This document shows, one piece after another, positions 17,340 through 27,400 of a DNA stretch of 39,289 nt. Under the pieces are notes generated by a model. It saw only the letters and a list, made by a program, of their open reading frames with translations. It was not told where the DNA came from and did not search any database. Both the position numbers and the translations under genes were made by a program. Position 1 is the first letter of the stretch, and every line of letters starts with the position of its first letter. The stretch spans positions 1 through 39,289 of the forward strand of contig JAIPBW010000027.1 of the NCBI GenBank assembly GCA_021738505.1. The letters run 5' to 3'. This stretch comes from Bacteroidales bacterium (GTDB lineage: Bacteria > Bacteroidota > Bacteroidia > Bacteroidales > PWNQ01).

Positions 17340-18590
17340 TTATCTGGATAAAATCCAATTTTGTGGATCAAGTTTTTCAGGTTGACCGCGAGACTTAGCT
17401 CGCCAAATCTGGAAATTGATTTCCGTTTCCCCCGAACTATTGTCTGTTTTCACCGTGCCAATAACATCTCCGGTTTCCACCTGATTCCCCGGAGAAACTT
17501 CCACAACAGTAAGATTATCATATAACGTAAAATAGTCACCATGCTGTATCAATACAGCTTTTTTATTGCCAATGCTAATGACTTTTGTCACCCGACCACC
17601 AAAAACAGCTATGGCTCTGGCATTAGGCGATGTACTAATTGTAATACCATTATTGATCTCTTGTATACCTCTGAGTTTCCGATGCGCATGACGTCCAAAA
17701 GTACTGGATATCTGTCCTCGTTTTGTCGGCCAGGGGAGTTTACCTTTATTGCTGGTAAAGTCATCCGACAAGGCAACCTGCTCAGGAGTTAACTTAAACT
17801 CCGGAGTTGATGAGGTTTCTGTTGTTTTTTCCGAGGCTTTAGCCATTTCCGCAGCAATAATGCGCTCAATTTCTTTCTCTAATTCTCGTGCCTGGGCCTG
17901 CTTTTGCCTAAGCTCTCTCCTTAATTGATTCTCGCGATCTTTCAGCTCTTCTATAACATTATTTTGCCCTTTCTTCTCATGTTTAAGTTTTTGTCTTTCT
18001 TGCTCTTTTCGGGCTAACAAATTCACTTTCCGTTCTGTATCTTCTTTTAATTGGGCAATTTTGGTGTTAATGCTTTGTTTTTTCTCCTGGATCAACTCTG
18101 CTTGTTTCCGGCGGAAATCATTATACTGCCTTAAATATCTTATCCGTCGGTAAGCCTGATCAAAACTCTCTGCAGAAAAAATAAACATCATTTTATGATA
18201 CCGGGATTTTATCTTATACGCATGATAAATCATCCTGGCATATTCTTCTTTCAATTCCTTTAATTCTTGATTAAGATCATTAATTTCTGACTCATTATCA
18301 CCAATTTGTCGCTTTAGATATTCTACCTCTGAATTGATGGTATGAATTAACTGTTCTCTGCTGTTGATTTGCCTGTTGATAAGATTGAGTTGACTAAGGG
18401 TCGTTTTTTTATTTTCTTTCGTCTCCGATAATAACTTATTTGTATAACGAATATCCTGTTCTATCTTCTTTTTCTTTTCTTTTAGCTCTTCTTTTTTATC
18501 CTGAGCATACAAAGGAACAGACAATATCCCATAAAAAATAAGAATGATAAAACAATATTTTACAATAGCATGTGGCATAGCAGGAATCAT
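17340..18590 (-). CDS. EnvC-like coiled-coil protein with degenerate LytM (M23) domain
   Basis: Protein of 416 residues with a signal peptide (to about 29, LSVPLYAQ), a long charged coiled coil (about 31-255) and a C-terminal LytM/M23 fold (about 288-416, PWPTKRGQISSTFGRHAHRK). In active M23 peptidases the fold carries HxxxD and HxH zinc ligands. Here the first site reads NNGITI and the HxH region reads YDNLTVV, so the ligands are missing and the domain should be non-catalytic, as in E. coli EnvC, which activates amidases. An amidase-activator role is inferred. ATG codons at 18590 and 18578 are both possible; a -7 match at 18595-18602 would start the transcript almost at the first. It begins 25 bases after the DUF4292 gene. 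Confidence 0.88.
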   Translation of the reverse strand: MIPAMPHAIVKYCFIILIFYGILSVPLYAQDKKEELKEKKKKIEQDIRYTNKLLSETKENKKTTLSQLNLINRQINSREQLIHTINSEVEYLKRQIGDNESEINDLNQELKELKEEYARMIYHAYKIKSRYHKMMFIFSAESFDQAYRRIRYLRQYNDFRRKQAELIQEKKQSINTKIAQLKEDTERKVNLLARKEQERQKLKHEKKGQNNVIEELKDRENQLRRELRQKQAQARELEKEIERIIAAEMAKASEKTTETSSTPEFKLTPEQVALSDDFTSNKGKLPWPTKRGQISSTFGRHAHRKLRGIQEINNGITISTSPNARAIAVFGGRVTKVISIGNKKAVLIQHGDYFTLYDNLTVVEVSPGNQVETGDVIGTVKTDNSSGETEINFQIWRAKSRGQPEKLDPQNWILSR

Positions 18591-18594
18591 CTTG

Positions 18595-18602
18595 CAAAAA
18601 TA
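18595..18602 (-). promoter_or_regulatory. Candidate internal -7 element for the EnvC-like gene
   Basis: Minus strand reads TATTTTTG (TAnnTTTG), with TTTG about 22 bases further upstream (18625-18628) as a possible -33 inside the end of the DUF4292 gene. The start would be nearly leaderless. Confidence 0.4.
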
Positions 18603-18615
18603 AGCAAACTAAGGC

Positions 18616-19443
18616 TTATCTGGGCAAATTTTTAATGTTGAGTTTTTTGTATTTGGGATTAATTGAAAAAGGAAAATGTTGCTTTTCCGAAGTATCCAGT
18701 TTTTTATAATTCAAATATATTTTTGATATAGATCCATCGTCTATCAGTCCTTTAACTATAGCAGGAAACATCATGTTTTGCCTTTCCTGATAATCCGAAT
18801 AGGAAAATGAAATTAAACGATTTTGGGGTTTTAGCTGCTCCACGCGAATTTTACTTAGTTTATAATTTTGTGGATTAACCCTATATTCTTGCCGTACATT
18901 TTTTGTGTAAGACTGATCGGAATTATAATCCGCCTTTTCTTTAATAACATGGAGGTTTTCTATGGTATCTGTTTGCCAGTTGTAAAATGATTCGATAACT
19001 GGCATATTTCCGATCAGGATTTCCTGAAATGAGCTAAAGGGAATATCTATGCCAATTAAATTCTTAATCGCACTATATTTTTCAAGAAAATAAGTTTGTT
19101 TTAAGCGGTTGATCATTTTCACCGAATCAGAAGTAATCATCAGCCGGGCGACTTCAAAGCCAAATCCGGGTGTGACGGAAACCCAGATAACGCTATCTTT
19201 CTTCATCCTCAAATTAGCTTTAAACCGGAAGTTATTGTTTCCTGTTTCCAGCTTTCCTGAAATTTTGGCTTGCAACCAATCATAGCGAAAATTTGCTTTA
19301 ACGGATTTCTCTGATAAGTTTCTCAGCTTCTCCATTTCAATATCCGAAGGTTCGGAGGTTGTCTTTTTCCATGATTTACATCCTGCCAGGATAACCAGAC
19401 TCAGAAAAATCAACAAACTATATTTTAGTAGTTTGATTTGCAT
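18616..19443 (-). CDS. DUF4292 family lipoprotein
   Basis: Lipoprotein of 275 residues with a lipobox at Cys22 (VILAGCKSW). DUF4292 features are visible: KANFRYDWLQAKISGKLE, FRFKANLRMKKDSVIWVSV, GFEVARLMITSDSVKMINR and IPFSSFQEILIGNMP, then YRVNPQNYKLSKIRVEQL. The pattern of amphipathic strands and the RMKKDSVIWVS motif resemble LolA/LolB-type open beta-barrel folds, so a lipid- or lipoprotein-handling role at the outer membrane is an inference. The gene starts seven bases after the TPR gene and is followed by the EnvC-like gene, a gene order I associate with Bacteroidales genomes. Confidence 0.88.
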   Translation of the reverse strand: MQIKLLKYSLLIFLSLVILAGCKSWKKTTSEPSDIEMEKLRNLSEKSVKANFRYDWLQAKISGKLETGNNNFRFKANLRMKKDSVIWVSVTPGFGFEVARLMITSDSVKMINRLKQTYFLEKYSAIKNLIGIDIPFSSFQEILIGNMPVIESFYNWQTDTIENLHVIKEKADYNSDQSYTKNVRQEYRVNPQNYKLSKIRVEQLKPQNRLISFSYSDYQERQNMMFPAIVKGLIDDGSISKIYLNYKKLDTSEKQHFPFSINPKYKKLNIKNLPR

Positions 19444-19450
19444 TTTCTAT

Positions 19451-21187
19451 TTATGGGTTTATTGTTTCTTTATCGATTTTTTTCTTTAATCTATCTAAGC
19501 TTTTATTCTTTTTATAGGCTTTTTTCCAATATTGAAGTGCTTTATCTTTTTCTCCTGTCATATATAAACAATCGCCATAATGCTCCAGAATTTCGCTGCT
19601 TTTATTGCTCGCATTTTTCAATGCTTTATCCAAATATTTCAAGGCCTCTTCATATTTCTCCTGTTGAAACAATACCCATCCATGCGTATCAAGGTATGTC
19701 GCATTTTCAGGGTGTTTCTCCACTACCTTTTTACTCATTTTGTAAGCTTTGGAAAGTTTTTCGCCCCGCACAGATAAAAAATAGGCGTAATTATTAAGCA
19801 CATAAGTATTTTCAGGGTCAATATTTAGTGCACGTTCAAAAGCATTATCCGAAGCCTTGTAATTTTCTATCTTGTTATACTGATCGCCCAGAGAAGCATA
19901 AAAATCCATTTTTAAGTTTTTATTTGAAATAAAATACAACCCATTTTCTAATGTCTTAATTGCTTTTTGGGGTTCCGACAAGCGGCTATGAGCATTCCCT
20001 TTTAAAAAATACAATATTGGCTTTCCGGGAAATAATTCAATTGCTCTTTCGGCATAATGCTTCGTTTTTTCATACTTTCCCTGTTGAAAATTCAGTTTAA
20101 GAATTTGTTCCCAAACCGGATAGCGTGTACTATCCATTTCCAGTACTTTTTCAAATGACGCTAATGCTTTTTCATTTTGATTGTTTTTCAAATAAAAATC
20201 ACCCATCAACGAGTGAGCAATAGGGTTTTTCGGATGAGCTTTCAATAACTCCTCCAGTAAAATGTCTTCCTGTTTTTTTAAGGAATCACTACGGGAGGGG
20301 TTTGAATAATAAGACATTAACACTTCCACTTTCGCATCAATAGTAAGCTCTTTATTTCCAACTGCTTGCCTAAGGTGCTGAAAAGAAGCTTCCTTATCGC
20401 CAATCTTTCTGTATTGTTTAGCTAACATAAGATCAGCCCATCCTTCATCTTTTTCTGACTCTTTAAAGTTTTGAATGATTTCCAGGGCTTTTTTAGGTTT
20501 ATCAGCCTTGTTATAAAGTGCAATGAGCTCTCTATAATAATCCGGATTGGTTTGGTCTTTTTCTAAAAGTTCCAGGGCATACTTCGCTGCTTTCTCATAG
20601 TCTTCAATTTCCTGGAGGATTCTAATTCTTCGTTGTAAAGATTTCTCGGTTGTACCGGCAATGCTTTCAATTTTGTCGAGTGTTTCCAGGGCATCTTCAT
20701 AGTTCCCCATATAGCGTTCCACCTGATATAAATCCCGGTAAAACGTAACATTATTATCCACGGTATTTATTAACCATCTTAACTGCTTGCGAGATTGTTC
20801 AAGGTTTCCGGTTCTTTGATAAAGATCTACCAATAGTTTACGGTACCAGATATTCCCTGTATCAACCTTTGCTGCTCTTTCAGCAAAAACCAATGCCGAT
20901 TTAAACTCACGCAGGTTGGAATACATTCGCGCCATCTCAAATAACGCAGCATCATGATTCGGGCTTTTTCCCAAAACTTCACTATAAGTCTCAATTGCTT
21001 TATCGTTATTTCCAATTAACGCTTCCTTTTTGCCTTCAATAAACTTTGCAGTAACAGCCAGGCTATCCTGGTAGTCCAGGGTAACCTCTTCTTTTTCTTC
21101 TTTATCAACTGCCGAATGGAAAAGGCTACAACTCGTTAAGAGAAGTAACGCAAGCAGCGTAATAAGATGAATTGTTTTGTGCATCAT
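19451..21187 (-). CDS. TPR-repeat lipoprotein
   Basis: Protein of 578 residues with a lipobox at Cys20 (LLLLTSCSLF) followed almost entirely by tetratricopeptide repeats. At least ten units can be recognised by their W/Y-G-A-P spacing, for example IETYSEVLGKSPNHDAALFE, LASFEKVLEMDSTRYPVWEQ, DNAFERALNIDPENTYVLNN and the terminal ILEHYGDCLYMTGEKDKAL. It should be a periplasmic or outer-membrane-anchored scaffold for protein contacts. It starts six bases after the nucleotidyltransferase gene, so the two are coupled. There is no enzymatic domain. The specific partner is unknown; the adjacent DUF4292 lipoprotein is the obvious candidate. Confidence 0.9.
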   Translation of the reverse strand: MMHKTIHLITLLALLLLTSCSLFHSAVDKEEKEEVTLDYQDSLAVTAKFIEGKKEALIGNNDKAIETYSEVLGKSPNHDAALFEMARMYSNLREFKSALVFAERAAKVDTGNIWYRKLLVDLYQRTGNLEQSRKQLRWLINTVDNNVTFYRDLYQVERYMGNYEDALETLDKIESIAGTTEKSLQRRIRILQEIEDYEKAAKYALELLEKDQTNPDYYRELIALYNKADKPKKALEIIQNFKESEKDEGWADLMLAKQYRKIGDKEASFQHLRQAVGNKELTIDAKVEVLMSYYSNPSRSDSLKKQEDILLEELLKAHPKNPIAHSLMGDFYLKNNQNEKALASFEKVLEMDSTRYPVWEQILKLNFQQGKYEKTKHYAERAIELFPGKPILYFLKGNAHSRLSEPQKAIKTLENGLYFISNKNLKMDFYASLGDQYNKIENYKASDNAFERALNIDPENTYVLNNYAYFLSVRGEKLSKAYKMSKKVVEKHPENATYLDTHGWVLFQQEKYEEALKYLDKALKNASNKSSEILEHYGDCLYMTGEKDKALQYWKKAYKKNKSLDRLKKKIDKETINP

Positions 21188-21193
21188 ATAAAT

Positions 21194-22195
21194 TTAAGAT
21201 AACTGGGTGAAATCACCAATACTCACATCAGCAACTCTTCCCATATACTTAACGTAGTTACCTACCATTGAGTTGTCCATGTTTGTATTTTCCAGTAATG
21301 AATTTGACTGGATAATACTATTTGTAATAATAGAGTTTTCTATACGAGTCTCGGAGCCAATGGATACGTGCGGCCCAACGATAGAATTTTTAATCACGGC
21401 ATTTTCTCCGATGTAACACGGCTCAATGATAATAGAGTTGTGTTTTTGAACAGTATCCGCAATTTGCTTTTCGATATTATTAATTTCCAGAATACGCTGA
21501 TTTGTATAAACAGTAGCATTTTTATTCCCGCAATCCAGCCATTCATCCACAGCACCTGTATAAAATTTTGTGCCTTTATTCATCATATTCTGCAGTGCAT
21601 CTGTTAATTGATACTCCCCACCCTTGATTATATTATTGTTCATTAAATATTGTAACTCATCTTTAAGATAAGCTCCGTCACGGAAATAATAGATACCAAT
21701 AATAGCTTCATCAGAGACAAACTTACCGGGTTTTTCTACAAATCCATTAATTATGCCATCTGTATTCTTTGTCACAACGCCAAAATCGGAAGGATCTTTT
21801 ACGTGGTGGGTCCAAATAATTCCTTCCTTTTCTTCATCCATTTTAAAATCAGCTTTAAAGAGGGTATCGGCAAATGCAACAATAACTCTTTCTTTCAGGG
21901 AAGGTTCGGCACACATAACAGCATGAGCTGTACCCAGGGCTTCTTTCTGATAATAAATCGTTCCTTTGGCACTCAAATTTTCGGCTATTGTCTTTAGCTG
22001 ATTTTCCACTTCTTCGCCAAAGTCTCCAATCACATAAGCGATTTCATCAATCGGTTCTGTAGTAACCCGGACAATGTCTTCGACCAGGCGCTGAACGATA
22101 GGTTTTCCGGCAATTTTTATCAAAGGTTTTGGGGTTGTTATTGTATGGGGGCGCATGCGTTTACCCTTTCCTGCCATTGGAATTATTATCTTCAT
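21194..22195 (-). CDS. Sugar-1-phosphate nucleotidyltransferase with left-handed beta-helix tail
   Basis: Protein of 333 residues. The N-terminal half is a nucleotidyltransferase (MKIIIPMAGKGKRMRPHTIT with the GxGxRM loop, then PKPLIKIAGKPI and VIVAFADTLF with the metal-binding Asp). An ADP-/dTDP-/UDP-glucose pyrophosphorylase-like activity forming an NDP-sugar is expected. The C-terminal part (about 245-333) consists of hexapeptide repeats (IIIEPCYIGENAVIKNSIVG, SIGSETRIENSII, and so on), a left-handed beta-helix. The nucleotide and sugar cannot be assigned. Position beneath a flippase suggests cell-surface polysaccharide synthesis. A canonical -7 element TATCTTTG lies upstream. Confidence 0.9.
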   Translation of the reverse strand: MKIIIPMAGKGKRMRPHTITTPKPLIKIAGKPIVQRLVEDIVRVTTEPIDEIAYVIGDFGEEVENQLKTIAENLSAKGTIYYQKEALGTAHAVMCAEPSLKERVIVAFADTLFKADFKMDEEKEGIIWTHHVKDPSDFGVVTKNTDGIINGFVEKPGKFVSDEAIIGIYYFRDGAYLKDELQYLMNNNIIKGGEYQLTDALQNMMNKGTKFYTGAVDEWLDCGNKNATVYTNQRILEINNIEKQIADTVQKHNSIIIEPCYIGENAVIKNSIVGPHVSIGSETRIENSIITNSIIQSNSLLENTNMDNSMVGNYVKYMGRVADVSIGDFTQLS

Positions 22196-22283
22196 AATAT
22201 CACTGATTTTTTATCCATTCGGTTCAAAATGTTTTATCTGTCTGTACTTTAACCAAGTATGTTAATATTTTTTATATTTAGAA

Positions 22284-22291
22284 CAAAGATA
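22284..22291 (-). promoter_or_regulatory. Candidate -7 element for the nucleotidyltransferase-TPR-DUF4292 run
   Basis: Minus strand reads TATCTTTG, one of the most typical forms of the Bacteroidota -7 box. It lies in the 151-base gap after dut and predicts a leader of about 80 bases. No good -33 was seen. Confidence 0.45.
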
Positions 22292-22346
22292 AGAATGTTA
22301 TAAATATTCACATAAAAAGTTCGAATTTCGGTGCAATACAGCTTGA

Positions 22347-22778
22347 TCACACGCCTGTGCTGCCAAACCCGCCTTCTCCTCTTTTTGTTTCTTCCAGCAC
22401 ATCTACTTCATCCCATTTCACGGTCTCGTGTTTTGCAATAATCATCTGAGCAATGCGCTCTCCATTGTTTATTTCTACATTCTCATTAGAAAGATTAACC
22501 AATACAACTTTAACTTCTCCCCGATAATCCGCATCAATGGTTCCCGGACTGTTTAAGACCGAGATGCCTTTTTTTACTGCCAGACCACTACGCGGACGCA
22601 CCTGGGCTTCATATCCTTTGGGAACTGCAATATATATCCCGGTAGAAATTAATTGTCGTTCCAGAGGCTTTAAAACAACCGGCTCTTCAAGGTTTGCATT
22701 TAAATCCATTCCTGCCGAATTCTCTGTTGCATAGCGAGGCAATGGATTTTTACTTTTGTTTACTATCTGAACATTCAT
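22347..22778 (-). CDS. dut: dUTP diphosphatase (dUTPase)
   Basis: Homotrimeric enzyme hydrolysing dUTP to dUMP and pyrophosphate, keeping uracil out of DNA and feeding dTMP synthesis. All five dUTPase motifs are present in 143 residues: 1 NSAGMDLNA, 2 RPRSGLA, 3 [17 protein letters not shown], 4 [10 protein letters not shown] and 5 the P-loop-like [10 protein letters not shown] at the C-terminus. The length is normal. Placement between a flippase gene and a sugar nucleotidyltransferase gene is functionally unrelated but is an arrangement I recall from other Bacteroidota genomes. Nothing suggests phage origin: base use is like that of its neighbours. Confidence 0.96.
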   Translation of the reverse strand: MNVQIVNKSKNPLPRYATENSAGMDLNANLEEPVVLKPLERQLISTGIYIAVPKGYEAQVRPRSGLAVKKGISVLNSPGTIDADYRGEVKVVLVNLSNENVEINNGERIAQMIIAKHETVKWDEVDVLEETKRGEGGFGSTGV

Positions 22779-22850
22779 TTATAAAGGAGTTTTTTGGGTT
22801 TACTATTTTTATCCTTCAATGTCTTACAATTTTTGACTTTATTTCTTATA

Positions 22851-22858
22851 CAAAAATA
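22851..22858 (-). promoter_or_regulatory. Candidate -7 element for dut
   Basis: Minus strand reads TATTTTTG (TAnnTTTG) in the 139-base gap between the flippase gene and dut, about 73 bases before the dut ATG. The surroundings are very AT-rich, so a chance match is possible. Confidence 0.35.
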
Positions 22859-22917
22859 TATAAAAGTATTCGTTTATATCTGAAAGAAATCTTATACATT
22901 AAGCTGTACTTTTCCTG

Positions 22918-24405
22918 TCATCCTTTGGCTATCCTTTTAAGCTCGCTCTTTTCCATAAAAAAAGCAATAGCAATAAAAGCAAAGAAAACTATCGAATGAA
23001 CACTCCATTTGATGATTTCGGTTTGAATATTGATTTTTTCAGTTCCTGTATACAAAACAACAACCAATGCAATATAAAACAGGATCCTGGGGACATTATA
23101 ATTTACCGGGTAATATTTTCGACCGACAAAATAGGACAACAGCATCATTGTTCCATAACACGCAAAAGTAGCCCAGGCAGATCCCATATAGCCAATCCGG
23201 GGGATAAGATAAAAATTCATAGCCAATGTGATCGCTGCTCCTATCAGGGATAAATAAGCTCCAAAGCGGGTTTTATTTGTCAATTTATACCAAATTGACA
23301 AATTATAGAAAATCCCCAGGAATAAGTTGGCCATAAGCAAAATAGGGATGACATCCCGACCCACCCAATACTTTTCATTGATAAAATGAATAATGATATC
23401 AAGATATAACATGGTTCCCAAGAAAATCACAGAACCTGCAACCACAAAATACTTCATAAGCATAGCATACAGCTCTTTTGCATCCTGATTTTGAGCCTTA
23501 GCAAAAAAGAACGGTTCTGCAGCATATCGATAGGCCTGAATAAAAAGCATCATCAGGATTGAGATTTTGTAACAAGCTCCGTAAATACCAACCTGCCGCA
23601 TTGCAATATTTTCAGGGAGCAAATATTTCAACAGAATACGGTCAATCGTTTCATTCATAATACCAGCTAATCCAAAGATTAACAGGGGAAGGGCATAGAT
23701 TAGCATTTCTCTCCATAACCGGAAACTTAGCTTCCGTTCTATCTTGAAAAATTCTGGCGTCAGCATGAACATTTGTATCAGGCTTGCAAAAACATTGGCA
23801 AGAAAGATATGACTAACCTTGGGTTCCCCGGAATGAACCAGAGAAAAAGCATCTGCTAAAACGGGTATTTCATTGGAAATAATCCAGGGAATACCTACGA
23901 GCAAGAGTAAGTTCATCCCAATGTTTACACCAATATTGGTAAGCTTTACAATGGCAAAGCGTTTGGGTTTATTTTCAGCTCTTAGCCTGGCTAAAGGAAT
24001 AGCAGAAACAGCATCGAAAGCAACAATCATAGCCAGGAAATAGATATATTCCTGATTTTGGGTATAGCGAATGAGAGCAGCCAAATCGTTTGAGAACAGA
24101 AACACCAGTAACAAAAACACACTGGTTGTGGAAATAATCGACACCATTACTGTAGAGTAAACAGTCTGTTTACTCTTTGCATTTTTTTCGTTGTAGCGAA
24201 AATAGGCTGTTTCCATCCCGTAGGTAAGGATAACCATGAGGAAAGCCACATAGGCATAGATTTCGGTAACAACCCCATAAGATTCGGGCATAAAAATCCA
24301 TGTATGCAAAGGAACCAGAAGGTAATTTAAAAAACGTCCCAGTACAGTACTAACGCCATAAACGGCTGTCTGGCCGGCAAGTTGTTTCAGCGGATTTCCA
24401 CTCAT
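22918..24405 (-). CDS. Polysaccharide flippase (MATE/Wzx-like, oligosaccharidyl-lipid flippase)
   Basis: Integral inner-membrane protein of 495 residues with about 12-14 hydrophobic helices. The N-terminus (KQLAGQTAVYGVSTVLGRFL) and the following MPESYGVVTEIYAYVAFL are typical of the polysaccharide biosynthesis/MurJ-Wzx superfamily (MOP exporters). It presumably flips lipid-linked glycans across the inner membrane for cell-surface polysaccharide. The transported glycan cannot be identified because no glycosyltransferases lie nearby. It is the first gene of the envelope block. The ATG follows a -7 match by only five bases, suggesting a leaderless mRNA. It begins 38 bases downstream of the histidine kinase stop. 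Confidence 0.9.
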   Translation of the reverse strand: MSGNPLKQLAGQTAVYGVSTVLGRFLNYLLVPLHTWIFMPESYGVVTEIYAYVAFLMVILTYGMETAYFRYNEKNAKSKQTVYSTVMVSIISTTSVFLLLVFLFSNDLAALIRYTQNQEYIYFLAMIVAFDAVSAIPLARLRAENKPKRFAIVKLTNIGVNIGMNLLLLVGIPWIISNEIPVLADAFSLVHSGEPKVSHIFLANVFASLIQMFMLTPEFFKIERKLSFRLWREMLIYALPLLIFGLAGIMNETIDRILLKYLLPENIAMRQVGIYGACYKISILMMLFIQAYRYAAEPFFFAKAQNQDAKELYAMLMKYFVVAGSVIFLGTMLYLDIIIHFINEKYWVGRDVIPILLMANLFLGIFYNLSIWYKLTNKTRFGAYLSLIGAAITLAMNFYLIPRIGYMGSAWATFACYGTMMLLSYFVGRKYYPVNYNVPRILFYIALVVVLYTGTEKINIQTEIIKWSVHSIVFFAFIAIAFFMEKSELKRIAKG

Positions 24406-24409
24406 AGCG

Positions 24410-24417
24410 CAAAAGTA
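24410..24417 (-). promoter_or_regulatory. Candidate -7 element giving a leaderless flippase transcript
   Basis: Minus strand reads TACTTTTG, ending five bases before the flippase ATG. If used, the transcript would start at or next to the start codon. No strong -33 was seen. Confidence 0.4.
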
Positions 24418-24443
24418 AATAAATTAGGCGGTGCACGGAAGAA

Positions 24444-27400
24444 TTACTCTTTAAATTGTGGCAATTCCACATAAAACGTTGTGCCCTCATTTTCTATCGA
24501 ATCAAACCAAACATTTCCCCCACTGTTGTTAACAATATTTTTTACCATGGTTAAACCTAATCCCATTCCACTACTTTTGGTGGTAAAGCTGGGTGAAAAA
24601 ATATTATCGCGTTTTTCAACAGGAATGCCTCTTCCATTATCTGCAATACTCACGATTAACTTGTCCTCTTCCTCTTCAATACGAATTTGAATTTCACCTG
24701 TTTTCTCTTTAGGGATAGCATAAATTGCATTGTCTAAAATGTTATTAAAGACTCTGGTTAAGTGTTTATAATCCGCTCGAACATATGTATTTTCTGCATA
24801 ATTGTTATAATAAACCCGCACATGTTCATAATTACTATAAAGGTCTATCGCATGAGAAAGGACTTCTTCCAGGTCAATTACCTCAGGTTTCGAAACCGGC
24901 ATTTTAGCAAAATCCGAGAACTCTGATGCTATCGCCGCCAGATTATCTATTTGATCGATTAATGAATCGGTAACATTTTTAAGTTTTTGTTCCCAATTGG
25001 GATCGTTGGAATCATAAGCCCGTTGCAACATCTGAATGTTCAATTTCATGGGCGTAAGAGGGTTCTTAATCTCATGGGCGACTTGTTTTGCCATCTCCCG
25101 CCAGGCTGATTCTTTTTGAGAACGCATCAAGAGATCGGCATTACGCTCTAGTTCATCGATCATTTTATTATACTCCTGGATAAGCTCCCCTATTTCATCC
25201 TCTTTATTCCAATAAATTTTTTCATTTGAAGCTCCCAATTTAATTTTTCGCATTTGCGCTTTTATTAAGTTAAGAGGTCTGGTAAAATAGTTCGATAACA
25301 GAAAAGCTAAAGCCATTGAAATCGCTAACAGCAGAACATAAATATTGATAAAGGAGGCTAAAAAGCCGGTAATTTCTCTCTCAAGTTCACTTTGCTTAGC
25401 ATAGTAAGGCAAATTCAGATAAGCTATAACTTCATTTTCATTATTCCGGAAAGGCATATAAGCCGAGGAATATTCCAATTCTCCCAGTTTTTCTTTGTTA
25501 ATTAAAATAGTGCGCTCCTGATGCTTAATCTGATGCAACAATTCACTGTTCATTTGTTTCGACATCAGTCCATTATCATAAATCTCCGGACGGGAAGTAG
25601 CGATGAGTTTACCTTTAGTATCATACATATTTATATCACTGAAAAATACACTGGCAAACTTATACATCAGATTATTAACGTAAGAATACATACTTGAGTC
25701 AATTTCAGTGGTTCCTGAAATTTTATGTTCGACTTCAATAAGTATGGAATGGGCCTTTTCTTCGAGTTGTTTGGCATTCTTCTCCTGGCTGATATTGTAT
25801 AAATATTTTACAGAAAGGATGCCAATAAAGAAAAAAGAAATTAAAACCACAACAAACATGACTAATTGCATGCGAGATTTAAAGTTTTTGTTTAACACCC
25901 GAAACAAATCCGGTTTTATGATAAGGGCAATAATCAGAAAAAAGAGCAAAAGAAAAACCAAAATATAAGCAAACGGAGCAAGCATTTCCCAGAAGTTGTG
26001 TTTCTTCTTGCTTATAATAATAGCTTCACCATCTTTCATTGGATAATAATAGTGGCTATAGTCATTATGATTATAAAAATGTTTTTGGTTATTCTTTTTC
26101 CCGGAAATTTGCTCCAGATCGATTACATAACTATAATCTCCTATTGAGGCAATGAGCTCACCATTTTTATATTTGGCAATACTATATTCTTTTGAGAATA
26201 AGTCAGATCGCTGCACATCTTTATCAATCAATAATTCAGGATAAACGAGTCCTTCTGGTGCAAATTTAGCATCCATTTCAATATATAAAGTGTAAGGCAC
26301 ATTGTGTAATCTGTTTTCGGCAGGTAGATTTAACCGGGCAATATAACTGGAAAACCAGGGATCTTTATTAAGATAAAAAAGGTTTTTACTAAAAGTGAAA
26401 TATCCGTTTTCATTAATCATTCTGTCAAAGAAATCATCACAGTTCTGCGTAATCCCCTCTGAACTCAATACTAGTTCATCGGTAGGTTTGCAAAGTGTAA
26501 GCTGAATATTATATCGATCCCAATAGCCCCGGAAATATTGATGCAAGATATAAGACATAACCAGGTCTTCTCCTCCATCTTGATGATACTGCTCCAGAAG
26601 AATTTCTAATGTATCATCGTGTATTATCTTTTCTTCTATATCCAAAAACAAGCTTTCAGCAACGGGGTCTTGTTTTGCTGCTATTTGACTGGCTCCTACT
26701 TCTCTTTGCTCCCGTTCCTTTTGCTGATTATTATATTGCAGTAAGAAGGTAATGATAGCCGTAAAAACCAATAAATTTATAGCTATTACTGCCGTTGATA
26801 TAAAGGATTTTAAGTAATATTTCTCTACTACAAAAAGTACTAACAACCCAAATATTGCGGGGAAAACACTCCAGTCAACCGAATTCCAAAACAGACTAAG
26901 AAACAAATAAAGAGCGGCAGCAATTAATAGCGCATAGATCGTATTTATAATTGAACTATGGTTTTCCGCAAACCTCAATAGCTTAACCAGAATCAAATAA
27001 AGTGAAGCTATAACCATGAATAAAGCCAGAAAAGCTATAATCGTAAAAAAATCAACAGAAAACACCCGGTGCAAATTCAACATTATAGATGAATGCATTA
27101 CCATGCTGGTAATCAATCCATAAACCATTTTTAATGCGATGATCAGGACAACAAAAATGGTTGTATTAACCAGAATATTTAAAATCGTGTTGTTTTTAGG
27201 TAACTTTAAGTGAACATCTTTATAGATAGCAATTGCAATAGCAAGAACAGTTAGTGCTGTAAAAAACATATCCCCCAGGGATGGGATAAAACTACTAAAC
27301 CCAAGGATTGCCGGATCAAAAAGCTCCGATTGGTGAATATAGCCAGGAAATTTAAAATAACTAATAATTAGCCTTACGATAATTACATCTATCGAATAAA

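Noticed and set aside
22347-22778. Phage origin of dut
   Set aside because: No neighbouring phage genes, normal length and composition, and placement inside a housekeeping block.
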